Assembly (NCBI GenBank): GCA_016717005.1
Contig: JADJUF010000038.1
Location: 124,001 to 188,000 of the forward strand
DNA from: Myxococcales bacterium
Lineage (GTDB): Bacteria; Myxococcota_A; Polyangia; Haliangiales; Haliangiaceae
DNA length: 64,000 nt
Direction: 5' to 3'
Of this stretch, positions 10,621-19,854 are shown piece after piece (position 1 is the first letter of the stretch; every line of letters begins with the position of its first letter). The translations under genes were made by a program, and so were the position numbers. Below the pieces are notes generated by a model. That model worked only from the letters and a program-made list of their open reading frames with translations. It was not told where the DNA came from and made no database searches.

Positions 10621-10758
10621 CTGCATACTTTACGCTACACGTGGCCCGATCTGGCACAAAGTCGGCCCGACCCAGGGTCGGTTGACTGGAGTTCGATGGA
10701 TGAATCAGGCTCACAATTCGGCCAGGTGAGCCGTCCAACTGCTTGGATCCGCAAAAAT

Positions 10759-10787
10759 TTGCCCGTCCTGTGGCGTGCACCTATTGA
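10759..10787 (+). promoter_or_regulatory. Promoter of the division/cell-wall cluster
   Basis: TTGCCC (10759-10764), a 17-base spacer and TATTGA (10782-10787) end 6 bases before GTG 10794. The predicted start site coincides with the start codon, as at other promoters in this window. Nothing else is recognised in the gene-free stretch 10552-10793, and no mraZ gene is present upstream. Confidence 0.5.
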
Positions 10788-10793
10788 TGTGGA

Positions 10794-11819
10794 GTGAACT
10801 CGCTGGCGCAGGGGGATGACGCCCTGCGTTACAGAGCCGCAAACTCTCCCGTGGCCTCCCCCGAACACATCCCGGTCCTGCTCGCTGACGTGGTCGCCCA
10901 GCTCGCGCCCCGTGCCGGCGGCACCTACGTCGATGGGACCTTCGGCCGCGGGGGGCACGCCCGCGCCGTGCTCGAGGCGCTCGGTCCGGCAGGACGGCTG
11001 ATCGCGATCGACCGCGACCCGGCCGCGATCGCCGCCGCGACCGCGCTGGCCGCCGCCGATCCGCGCGTGACCGTGGTCCACGGCCGGTTCGGCGCGATCC
11101 CTGCGCACCTCGCGGCGATCGACGTGGCCACGGTCGACGGCGTCCTGCTCGACCTCGGGGTGTCATCGCCGCAGCTCGACGACGCCGCGCGGGGCTTCTC
11201 GTTCACGCGCGAGGGCCCGATCGACATGCGCATGGACACCAGCCACGGGCCGACCGCGCTCGAGCTGATCCGCGCGACGCCGGTCGGCGAGCTGGCGGCG
11301 ATCCTGCGCGACTTCGGCGAGGAGCGCCTCAACCACCGCATCGCCCGCCGGCTCAAGGACGCCGAGCGCGACGGCGCGCTGACCTCGACCCTGGCCCTGG
11401 CCAACACGATCGCGGCGTGCTTCTCGGGCGCCGATCTGCGCAAGCTGCACATCCACCCGGCGACGCGCACGTTCCAGGCGCTGCGCATCGCGGTCAACGG
11501 CGAGCTCGACGAGCTGGCCGAGTTCCTGGCGGTGTTCCCCGACCTGCTGGCGCCCGGCGGCCGCTGCGCGATCATCAGCTTCCACTCGCTCGAGGATCGC
11601 CTGGTCAAGCGGCGGTTCCGCGACCTGGCGTGGACCAGCTCGCTGCCGCCGCGGTTCGCGCTCGAGGCCGGGGAGCGGGTCGAGGCGGTGTGCGTGCCGA
11701 TCGAGCGCAAGGCCCGGTTCGCCAACGACGACGAGGCCGACGACAACCCGCGCGCGCGGTCGGCGCGGCTGCGCACGTGCGAGCGGACGACCGCCCCCAA
11801 CCTGCCGAGCCACCGATGA
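10794..11819 (+). CDS. rsmH: 16S rRNA (cytosine-1402-N4)-methyltransferase RsmH
   Basis: 341 residues. Family segments are HIPVLLADVV, the SAM-binding GTYVDGTFGRGGHA, DGVLLDLGVSSPQLDDAARGFSF, DMRMD, HPATRTFQALRIAVN and IISFHSLEDRLVKRRF. It N4-methylates C1402 of 16S rRNA in the ribosomal P site. GTG 10794 is taken because it lies 6 bases after the -10 box; GTG 10851, directly before SPEHIPVLL, is the alternative and would fit the usual family N terminus. First gene of the dcw-type cluster, with a 4-base overlap to ftsL (ATGA). Confidence 0.93.
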   Translation: MNSLAQGDDALRYRAANSPVASPEHIPVLLADVVAQLAPRAGGTYVDGTFGRGGHARAVLEALGPAGRLIAIDRDPAAIAAATALAAADPRVTVVHGRFGAIPAHLAAIDVATVDGVLLDLGVSSPQLDDAARGFSFTREGPIDMRMDTSHGPTALELIRATPVGELAAILRDFGEERLNHRIARRLKDAERDGALTSTLALANTIAACFSGADLRKLHIHPATRTFQALRIAVNGELDELAEFLAVFPDLLAPGGRCAIISFHSLEDRLVKRRFRDLAWTSSLPPRFALEAGERVEAVCVPIERKARFANDDEADDNPRARSARLRTCERTTAPNLPSHR

Positions 11820-12163
11820 AGCCCCGCCTGTACGCACTGGTCCGCGCGGTCGAGCCGGCCCCCGGCGACCGCAAGCTGGTGTCCGCGATGGTCGTGATCG
11901 CGGCGCTGATCACCGCGCTGGCGATCCAGCGGGTGCAGGCCCGGCACCAGGTCGTGCAGCTCGGCTACCAGCTGTCGCGGGTGACCGACGAGGTCCGCCA
12001 CGAACGCGAGCTGCGGCGCCGGCTCGAGCTCGAGCGGGCCACGCTCACCAGCCCCGAGCGCATCCGCGCGCTAGCGACCGGGCTCGGCATGGTGCCGGTG
12101 CCGCCCGATCGCATCCGCGTGATCGCCGCGCCGGCCCTGGCCGCGGCGGGAGCGACGCCGTGA
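11816..12163 (+). CDS. ftsL: Cell-division protein FtsL-like
   Basis: 115 residues with a short basic N terminus, one membrane helix (LVSAMVVIAALITALAIQ, about 21-38) and a charged coiled-coil (QLGYQLSRVTDEVRHERELRRRLELE). It ends with TSPERIRALATGLGMVPVPP, the conserved end of FtsL. In the divisome FtsL forms a complex with FtsB and FtsQ and activates FtsW/FtsI. It overlaps rsmH by 4 bases (ATGA) and ftsI by 4 bases (GTGA), so the three genes are translationally coupled. Confidence 0.85.
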   Translation: MKPRLYALVRAVEPAPGDRKLVSAMVVIAALITALAIQRVQARHQVVQLGYQLSRVTDEVRHERELRRRLELERATLTSPERIRALATGLGMVPVPPDRIRVIAAPALAAAGATP

Positions 12164-14214
12164 CCCGCGCCAGCGTCCAGACCCCGGGCGTGTCGCGGGC
12201 GGCGCGGGTGCGCGCGCGCACGGCCGCGGCCCTGATGTCGGCGCTCCTGCTCGGCGTCGGCTACAAGGCCTACGGCCTCCAGGTGGAGCAGGGCGACAAG
12301 TTCCGCGAGCAGGCGCTGCGCCAGCACGTGCGCAACGTCGAGATCCCGGCGCCGCGCGGGATCATCCTCGACACCCGCGGCCGCCCGCTGGCGATCAGCG
12401 CCGACGCCGAGAGCGTCTGGGCCGACCCGCGCGCGGTGGTCGACGTGGCCGGCTCGGCCGAGCGGGTCGCGGCGGCGCTCGCGCTCGACGTCAACGTCGT
12501 CGAGGCCCGCCTGGCGTCGCGCAAGCGGTTCGCGTGGATCGCGCGCCACGTCACGCCCGAGCAGGCCGCGGCGGTCAAGGCGCTCAAGCTGGCCGGCATC
12601 GAGGTCGCGCACGAGCCGCGCCGCTGGTACCCCGAGCGCTCGTCGGGCGGCCCGGTGATCGGCTTCGCCGGGCTCGACGGCAACGGCCTCGACGGGCTCG
12701 AGCTGCAGCTCGAGGAGCGCCTGAAGGGCGAGAAGGCGCGGTTCGCCGCGCTGCGCGACGCTCGCGGCAAGACCATGATGAGCGAGGGCGTGTCCGAGCC
12801 GACGCCGGGCGCGACCGTCGAGCTGACCCTCGACCGCTCGATCCAGCACATCGCCGATGAGGCGCTCGCCGCGTCGGTCAGCGCCAACAAGGCCAAGTCG
12901 GGCGTCGCGGTCGTGCTCGACGTGCGCACCGGCGCGGTCCTGGCGCTGGCCAGCGTGCCGACCTACGACCCCAACGATCCGGCTGAGGCGGTGCGCGCCA
13001 AGGCCCGCAACCGCGCGGTCACCGACGTCTACGAGATCGGCTCGGTGATGAAGGTGTTCACGGTCGCCGCGGCGCTCGACGCCGGCCTGACCCGGGCCGA
13101 CGAGCTGTGGGACGTCGAGGGCGGCGCGTGGATGGCGCCGGGCGGCAAGCGCGTCACCGACGTCCACCACGACCAGGTGCTGACCACCGGCGGCATCATC
13201 AAGCGCTCGTCCAACGTCGGCGCCACCAAGATCGGCCTGCGGCTGGGGCGGCTGCGGCTGTACGAGGCCCTCACGCGGTTCGGCTTCGGCGCGAAGTCGG
13301 GCATCGACCTGCCCGGCGAGCAGCGCGGGCGGGTGCGCGACGGCTCGACCTGGCGCGACGTCGAGCTGGTGACGATGTCCTGGGGCTACGGCCTGACGGT
13401 GTCGCCGATCCAGATCGCCGCCGCGATGGCGGCGATCGGCAACGGCGGCGTCTACAACCCGCCGCGGATCGTGGCGCGGGTCACCGGCGCCGACGGCCAC
13501 CTCGTCTACGAGCGGCCGATCGAGCGCCGCCCGATCATGAAGCCGTCGACCGCGGCGGCGATGCTGCCGATCCTGGCGTCGGTGTTCGAGCCGTCGCACC
13601 CGGGCAAGCGCGACGGCGGCACCGGCGCCAACATCAAGGTCCCGGGGTTCCGGGCCGGCGGCAAGACCGGCACCGCGCACAAGTACGATCCGACGACCCA
13701 TCGCTACGCGCCGCACAGCTACCTGTCGTCGTTCGCGGGCCTGGTGCCGATCGCCGACCCGCGCATCGCGGTCGTGGTCGTCGTCGACGATCCCTCGGGC
13801 GGCGACTACTTCGGCGGCACGGTCGCCGGCCCGGTGTTCGGTCAGATCGCCAGCGCGTCGCTGCGCTACCTGGGCGTGCCCGGCGACGCGCCGATCGAGC
13901 CGCCGGCCGCGACCAAGGGCGGCAAGCCCGCGCCGCCGGCCGCCCCGGAGCTCGGGGACGGCGACGACGAGGAGGCCGAGGCCGGGCTGCTCGATCTGGC
14001 GCCGTTCGACGAGTCGATGCTCGACGTCCACGCGCCCGCGGTGACGGTGCCGGACTTCCGCGGCGTCGGCGTGGCCCGGGCCCTGGCCCTGGCCGGCGAG
14101 CGCGGCCTCGCCGTCGAGCTCCACGGCTCGGGGCGGTGCGTCACCCAGTCGCTGCCGGTCGGGCCCGCGCCCGCCGGCGCGACGATCGCGCTCGAGTTCG
14201 CCGCCCGTGATTGA
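12160..14214 (+). CDS. ftsI: Division-specific penicillin-binding protein FtsI (PBP3) with C-terminal PASTA domain
   Basis: 684 residues. One membrane anchor (about 20-38) is followed by the dimerisation domain beginning NVEIPAPRGIILDTRGRPLA. The transpeptidase domain carries all three active-site motifs: S295-V-M-K298, S350-S-N352 and K502-T-G504. After an acidic linker (GDGDDEEAEAGLLD) there is a PASTA-like module (VPDFRGVGVARALALAGERG). It cross-links septal peptidoglycan together with FtsW. PASTA on FtsI is familiar from Gram-positives and some deltaproteobacteria. FtsW itself is not in the window. Confidence 0.93.
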   Translation: MTRASVQTPGVSRAARVRARTAAALMSALLLGVGYKAYGLQVEQGDKFREQALRQHVRNVEIPAPRGIILDTRGRPLAISADAESVWADPRAVVDVAGSAERVAAALALDVNVVEARLASRKRFAWIARHVTPEQAAAVKALKLAGIEVAHEPRRWYPERSSGGPVIGFAGLDGNGLDGLELQLEERLKGEKARFAALRDARGKTMMSEGVSEPTPGATVELTLDRSIQHIADEALAASVSANKAKSGVAVVLDVRTGAVLALASVPTYDPNDPAEAVRAKARNRAVTDVYEIGSVMKVFTVAAALDAGLTRADELWDVEGGAWMAPGGKRVTDVHHDQVLTTGGIIKRSSNVGATKIGLRLGRLRLYEALTRFGFGAKSGIDLPGEQRGRVRDGSTWRDVELVTMSWGYGLTVSPIQIAAAMAAIGNGGVYNPPRIVARVTGADGHLVYERPIERRPIMKPSTAAAMLPILASVFEPSHPGKRDGGTGANIKVPGFRAGGKTGTAHKYDPTTHRYAPHSYLSSFAGLVPIADPRIAVVVVVDDPSGGDYFGGTVAGPVFGQIASASLRYLGVPGDAPIEPPAATKGGKPAPPAAPELGDGDDEEAEAGLLDLAPFDESMLDVHAPAVTVPDFRGVGVARALALAGERGLAVELHGSGRCVTQSLPVGPAPAGATIALEFAARD

Positions 14215-14289
14215 CGCGTCGATGGGGCCCGCACTACCGGTTGCCACCCTGGACGAAATCGACGACGCTCCGCGTTTCCTGACCGCCCG

Positions 14290-17160
14290 ATGAAGCTCTC
14301 CGACCTGGTCCGCACCATCCCCGGCGCCCGCCTGCGCGGCGCCGATGTCGACGTCCGCGCCGTCACCAGCGACTCGCGCACGGTCGGGGCCGGCGCGCTG
14401 TTCGTGGCGGTGCGCGGGCGCCGCAGCGACGGCCACGACTTCATCGCAACCGCCGTCGCGCGGGGCTGCGCCGCGGTCGCGGTCGAGGCGCCGGTCGAGG
14501 GCCTGACGGTGCCGCAGCTGATCGTGCCCGACGGCGGCCGCGCGCTCGGGTTCGCGATCGCCGCCCTGGCGGACCACCCGGCGCGGCGGCTGACGCTGAT
14601 CGGCATCACCGGCACCAACGGCAAGACCACGACCACGTACCTGGTCGAGTCGATGCTGCGCGCCGCCGGCCACGAGCCGGGCGTGATCGGCACGGTCAAC
14701 TACCGCTGGAACGGACGGAGCCACGACGCGCCGTACACCACGCCGACGCCCGAGGTGCTGCACGAGACGTTCACCCGGATGGTCGCCGACGGCGTGACCC
14801 ACGTGGTGATGGAGGTGTCGTCGGCGGCGCTGGCGATGAACCGTCTGGCCGGCGTCGAGTTCACGGTCGGCGCGTTCTCGAACCTGACCCAGGACCACCT
14901 CGATCTGCACGGCTCGATGGCCGAGTACGCCGAGGCCAAGCAGCTGCTGTTCCGGCGCCAGCTCGCCCGCCACGGCACGGCCGTCGTCAACGTCGACGAT
15001 CCCGCCGGCGCCGCCATGGGCGCGGCCGCCGCCGCCACCGCCGAGCCCCGCCCGATCCTGCACGTGTCGTCCGACGGCGGCGACCTCCGGCCCGAGCAGG
15101 CCGACGCCGCGATCCGCGTGCTCGCGCAGCGCTCGACCGTGGCCGGCATCTGGGCCCAGGTGCGGACGCCGCGCGGCGAGCTCGAGGTCGAGTCGCACGC
15201 GCTGATCGGCCACTACAACGTCGCCAACATCGCGCTGGCGATCGGCATCGCCGAGGCGCTGGGCCTGAGCCACGACGCGATCGTCCGGGGCGTCGCGGCG
15301 CTGGCCGGGGTCCCGGGCCGGGTCGAGCGGGTCGGCAACGACGCCGGCCTCGACCTCCTGGTCGACTACGCCCACACCCCCGACGCGCGCGACAACGTGC
15401 TCGACGCGCTGCGCCCGCTGACCCGGCGGCGGCTGATCTGCGTGTTCGGGTGCGGCGGCGATCGCGATCCCGGCAAGCGGCCACAGATGGGCGCGGTCGT
15501 GACGGCCAAGGCCGACCTGGCGGTGGTCACCAGCGACAACCCGCGCACCGAGGACCCGCGCGCGATCCTCGACATGATCCTGCCGGCGGTGCCGGCGCCG
15601 TTCTACGTCGATCCCGATCGCCGCACCGCGATCCGCGCGGCGGTGGCCGAGGCGACGCCCGGCGACGTCGTCGTCATCGCCGGCAAGGGCCACGAGGACT
15701 ACCAGATCCTCGGCACCACCAAGATCCACTTCGACGATCGCGAGGAGGCGGCCGCGGCCGCGGCGCTGCGGCCGCGCTTCCACGCCCAGGCGATCGCCGA
15801 GGCGGCGGGCGGCAGCGCCAGCGCCGACGCGGTGTGCGCGCGGGTGATCATCGACAGCCGCATCGCGGCGCCCGGCGATCTGTACGTCGCGGTCGCGGGC
15901 GAGCGCCACGACGGCCACGCGTTCTGCGCCGGCGCGGTCGCGGCCGGGGCCAGCGCCGTGATGATCGGGCGCGGCCGTCGCGCCGAGGTCGGCGACCTGG
16001 GCGCGGCCGCGGTGATCGAGGTCGACGATCCGCGCGCGGCCCTGGCCGCGGTCGCCGGCGCGCACCGCCAGCGCTGGGCCGGCCACGATCCCGCCGCGCG
16101 GCTGATCGCGATCACCGGCTCGGCCGGCAAGACCACGACCAAGGAGCTGACCCGCGCGGCCCTGGCCGGCGCCGGCGCGACCCACGCCGCGATCGGCTCG
16201 CTCAACAACGAGACCGGCGTGCCGCTGACGCTCCTCGCGCTGCGCGACCACCACCGCTTCGCCGTCGTCGAGATGGGCATGCGCGGCGCCGGGCAGATCG
16301 ACTACCTCACGCAGTTCACCCGGCCCGACGTGGCGGCCGTGGTCAACGCCGGCACCGCCCACATCGAGCTGCTCGGGTCGACCGACGCGATCGCCGCGGC
16401 CAAGGGCGAGATCTTCGGCGGCCTCGCCGCCGGCGGCGTCGCGGTCGCGCCGGCCGGCGACCCCCGGCTCTTGGCCCACGCCCGCGCCCACGCGCCGGGT
16501 GCGCGGCTGATCACCTTCGGCGACGACGCCGCGGCCGACGTGCGCCTGACCGGCTACCAGGTGGTCGGCTCGGCCGGCGCCGATCTGCACGTCGACGTGC
16601 TCGGTCACCCGCGCCGCTTCCGCCTGCCGCTGATCGGGCGCCACGCCGCGGTCGACGCCACGTGCGCGCTGGCGTGCGCGCTGGCGGCCGGCGTCGACGC
16701 CGACGTCGCGATCGCCGGGCTCGAGCGGGCCCGGCCGGCGGCGATGCGCGGCGAGGTCGTCACGATCGGCGGCCGCCAGGTGATCGTCGACTGCTACAAC
16801 GCCAACCCGGCGTCGATGGCGGCGGCGATCGACACGCTGGCCGACCTGCGCGGCTCGGCCGGCGCGGTCGCGGTCGTCGGCGACATGCTCGAGCTGGGCG
16901 ATCACGCCGCGGCCGCGCACGGCGACGTCGGCGCGCGCCTGGGCGAGCTCGACATCCCGGTGGTCGCGCTGGGCGCGCACCGCCAGATCGTCGCCGACGC
17001 GACCGGCAACCCGGCGGCGGCGTGGACCACCGACGATCCGGTGGTCGCGGCCCGGCAGGTGCTGGCCGTGACCGCGCCCGGCGACTGGGTCCTGGTCAAG
17101 GCGTCCCGCGGCATGCGCCTGGAGCGCGTGATCGCCGCGCTGGTGGAGCTGACGGCGTAA
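14290..17160 (+). CDS. murE-murF: MurE-MurF fusion: UDP-MurNAc-tripeptide and -pentapeptide ligase
   Basis: 956 residues made of two complete Mur ligases. The MurE half (about 1-488) has GITGTNGKTTTTYL near residue 105, MEVSSAAL, DYAHTPDARDNV, and DNPRTEDP near 416, the motif that selects meso-diaminopimelate. It ends at GKGHEDYQ. The MurF half (about 500-956) has ITGSAGKTTTKE near 608, GSLNNETGVPLTLL, EMGMRGAGQIDYL and DCYNANPASM. The fusion therefore adds meso-DAP and then D-Ala-D-Ala to UDP-MurNAc-dipeptide in one polypeptide. MurE-MurF fusions are known in other bacteria but separate genes are usual. A 75-base gap separates it from ftsI. Confidence 0.95.
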   Translation: MKLSDLVRTIPGARLRGADVDVRAVTSDSRTVGAGALFVAVRGRRSDGHDFIATAVARGCAAVAVEAPVEGLTVPQLIVPDGGRALGFAIAALADHPARRLTLIGITGTNGKTTTTYLVESMLRAAGHEPGVIGTVNYRWNGRSHDAPYTTPTPEVLHETFTRMVADGVTHVVMEVSSAALAMNRLAGVEFTVGAFSNLTQDHLDLHGSMAEYAEAKQLLFRRQLARHGTAVVNVDDPAGAAMGAAAAATAEPRPILHVSSDGGDLRPEQADAAIRVLAQRSTVAGIWAQVRTPRGELEVESHALIGHYNVANIALAIGIAEALGLSHDAIVRGVAALAGVPGRVERVGNDAGLDLLVDYAHTPDARDNVLDALRPLTRRRLICVFGCGGDRDPGKRPQMGAVVTAKADLAVVTSDNPRTEDPRAILDMILPAVPAPFYVDPDRRTAIRAAVAEATPGDVVVIAGKGHEDYQILGTTKIHFDDREEAAAAAALRPRFHAQAIAEAAGGSASADAVCARVIIDSRIAAPGDLYVAVAGERHDGHAFCAGAVAAGASAVMIGRGRRAEVGDLGAAAVIEVDDPRAALAAVAGAHRQRWAGHDPAARLIAITGSAGKTTTKELTRAALAGAGATHAAIGSLNNETGVPLTLLALRDHHRFAVVEMGMRGAGQIDYLTQFTRPDVAAVVNAGTAHIELLGSTDAIAAAKGEIFGGLAAGGVAVAPAGDPRLLAHARAHAPGARLITFGDDAAADVRLTGYQVVGSAGADLHVDVLGHPRRFRLPLIGRHAAVDATCALACALAAGVDADVAIAGLERARPAAMRGEVVTIGGRQVIVDCYNANPASMAAAIDTLADLRGSAGAVAVVGDMLELGDHAAAAHGDVGARLGELDIPVVALGAHRQIVADATGNPAAAWTTDDPVVAARQVLAVTAPGDWVLVKASRGMRLERVIAALVELTA

Positions 17161-17174
17161 GCCGGGAGCGAGCG

Positions 17175-18314
<1,140 letters not shown>

Positions 18315-18317
18315 CCG

Positions 18318-19742
18318 ATGGACGACCGCGGCTACCTGAGCTCGTTGCGCGGCCGCACCGTGGTGGTCGTCGGCCTGGCGCAGACCGGCATCGCGGTCGC
18401 GCGCTTCTGCCACCGCCACGGCGCCAAGGTGATCGTCACCGACGGCAAGGCGGCCGCCCAGCTCGCCGACAAGATGGCGCAGCTCGCCGACGTGCCGGTG
18501 ACCTGGCAGCTCGGCGGCCACGACCTGGCGACGTTCACCTCGGCCGATCTCGTCGTCATGTCGCCGGGCGTGCCGACCCTGCCCGAGATGGTCGCGGCCC
18601 GGGCCGCCGGCGTCGAGGTCATCGCCGAGATCGAGCTGGCCTACCGGTGCCTGCACCCGGGCGCCCGGGTGCTGGCGATCACCGGCACCAACGGCAAGTC
18701 GACGACGACCGCGCTGACCGGCGCGCTGTGCGCGGCCTCGGGCCGGCCGACCTTCTGCGGCGGCAACCTCGGCAACATGCCGATGATCGACGCCGTCGAT
18801 CACCCGGCCAACGTCGACGGCGGGCTGATCGTGGTCGAGGTCGCGGCGTTCATGCTCGAGAACTGCACGACCTTCGCGCCGACCACCGGGGTGCTCACCA
18901 ACATCACGCCCGATCACCTCGACCGGTTCGGCACGATCGAGCGCTACGCCCAGGTGAAGGGCCGCATCTGGGACTTCCAGCGGCCGACCGACCTGGCGAT
19001 CGCCAACGCGGCCGACCCGTGGGTCGTGCGCGAGGCGGTCGACCTGACGCCGCAGCTGGCCTGGTTCGACGTGCGACCCGGCGCCGACGTCGCGCGCGGC
19101 GCGTGCCTGTCCGCCGATCGCCGGGCGCTGGTGCTGCGCGGCGTGCCGGGCGCGGCGCCCGAGGAGCGCTACCCCGTCGACGACCTGGTGATCGTCGGCA
19201 ACCACAACCTCGAGAACGCCATGGGCGCGTACCTGGGCGCGCGCGCGTGCGGCGTGAGCGTCGACGCGATCCGCGCCGGCGCCCGCAGCTACCGGCCGCT
19301 GCCGCACCGCATGGAGCTGGTCGGCGACAAGGACGGCATCTACTACTACGACGACTCGAAGGGCACCAACGTGGCGTCGGTGGCGGCGTCGGTGCGCGGC
19401 TTCCCGCGGCCGCTCGTGTTGATCGCCGGCGGCGTCGACAAGGGCGGCACCTACCAGCCGATGCTCGAGGCGCTCGAGGGCGTCTGCAAGGGCATCGTGC
19501 TGATCGGCGCCGCCGGCCCGCTGATCCGCGCCGCCTGCGTCGAGCGCGGCGTGACCTACCCGGTGCTCGACGGCGCCGACATGCACGACGCGGTGGCCAA
19601 GGCCACGGCCCTGGTCGGCGCCGGCGACGCGGTCGTGCTGTCGCCCGCGTGCGCCAGCTACGACATGTTCCAGAACTTCGGCCACCGCGGCCAGGTGTTC
19701 CGGGCCGCCGTCAGCGCCGTCGGCGCGACCCGCCTGGACTGA
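18318..19742 (+). CDS. murD: UDP-N-acetylmuramoylalanine--D-glutamate ligase MurD
   Basis: 474 residues. The Rossmann-like N terminus (VVVVGLAQTGIAVARF) is followed by the ATP loop ITGTNGKSTTTALTG near residue 120, GGNLGNMP, TNITPDHLDRFGTIERYA, GNHNLENAMGAYLGAR, DDSKGTNVAS and LSPACASYDMFQNFGHRG. It adds D-Glu to UDP-MurNAc-L-Ala. It starts 3 bases after the mraY stop. The gene order usual in other bacteria (murD-ftsW-murG-murC-ftsQAZ) is cut here: the next gene is an unrelated, convergent OmpA protein. Confidence 0.95.
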   Translation: MDDRGYLSSLRGRTVVVVGLAQTGIAVARFCHRHGAKVIVTDGKAAAQLADKMAQLADVPVTWQLGGHDLATFTSADLVVMSPGVPTLPEMVAARAAGVEVIAEIELAYRCLHPGARVLAITGTNGKSTTTALTGALCAASGRPTFCGGNLGNMPMIDAVDHPANVDGGLIVVEVAAFMLENCTTFAPTTGVLTNITPDHLDRFGTIERYAQVKGRIWDFQRPTDLAIANAADPWVVREAVDLTPQLAWFDVRPGADVARGACLSADRRALVLRGVPGAAPEERYPVDDLVIVGNHNLENAMGAYLGARACGVSVDAIRAGARSYRPLPHRMELVGDKDGIYYYDDSKGTNVASVAASVRGFPRPLVLIAGGVDKGGTYQPMLEALEGVCKGIVLIGAAGPLIRAACVERGVTYPVLDGADMHDAVAKATALVGAGDAVVLSPACASYDMFQNFGHRGQVFRAAVSAVGATRLD

Positions 19743-19744
19743 GC

Positions 19745-19838
19745 GGGATCGGGAACCGGGATCGGGGTCGGAATCGGGGTCGGAGTGGGGATCGGTATCG
19801 GGACCAAGATCGGGGTCGGGGGTGGGATCCGGGACCCG
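19745..19838 (+). repeat. Imperfect G-rich short repeat array
   Basis: About 94 bases between the convergent murD and OmpA genes consist of degenerate units such as GGGATCGG and GGGGTCGGAATC. No reading frame or spacer structure is seen. The G-tracts could form quadruplex structures; a transcription-barrier role is only a guess. Confidence 0.7.
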
Positions 19839-19854
19839 AGATCGTGCCCCGCCG

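Noticed and set aside
10552..10626. ATG 10626 as start of the Fic-like protein
   Set aside because: A near-consensus promoter (-35 10615-10620, -10 10591-10596) lies between it and ATG 10551, so the longer form would not be transcribed.
11965..16980. Very long open frame (over 1600 codons) on the minus strand opposite ftsI, murE-murF
   Set aside because: It is the low-complexity Arg/Asp/Gly/Ala-rich mirror of real genes in a high-GC genome; the plus strand has complete, motif-bearing cell-wall enzymes.
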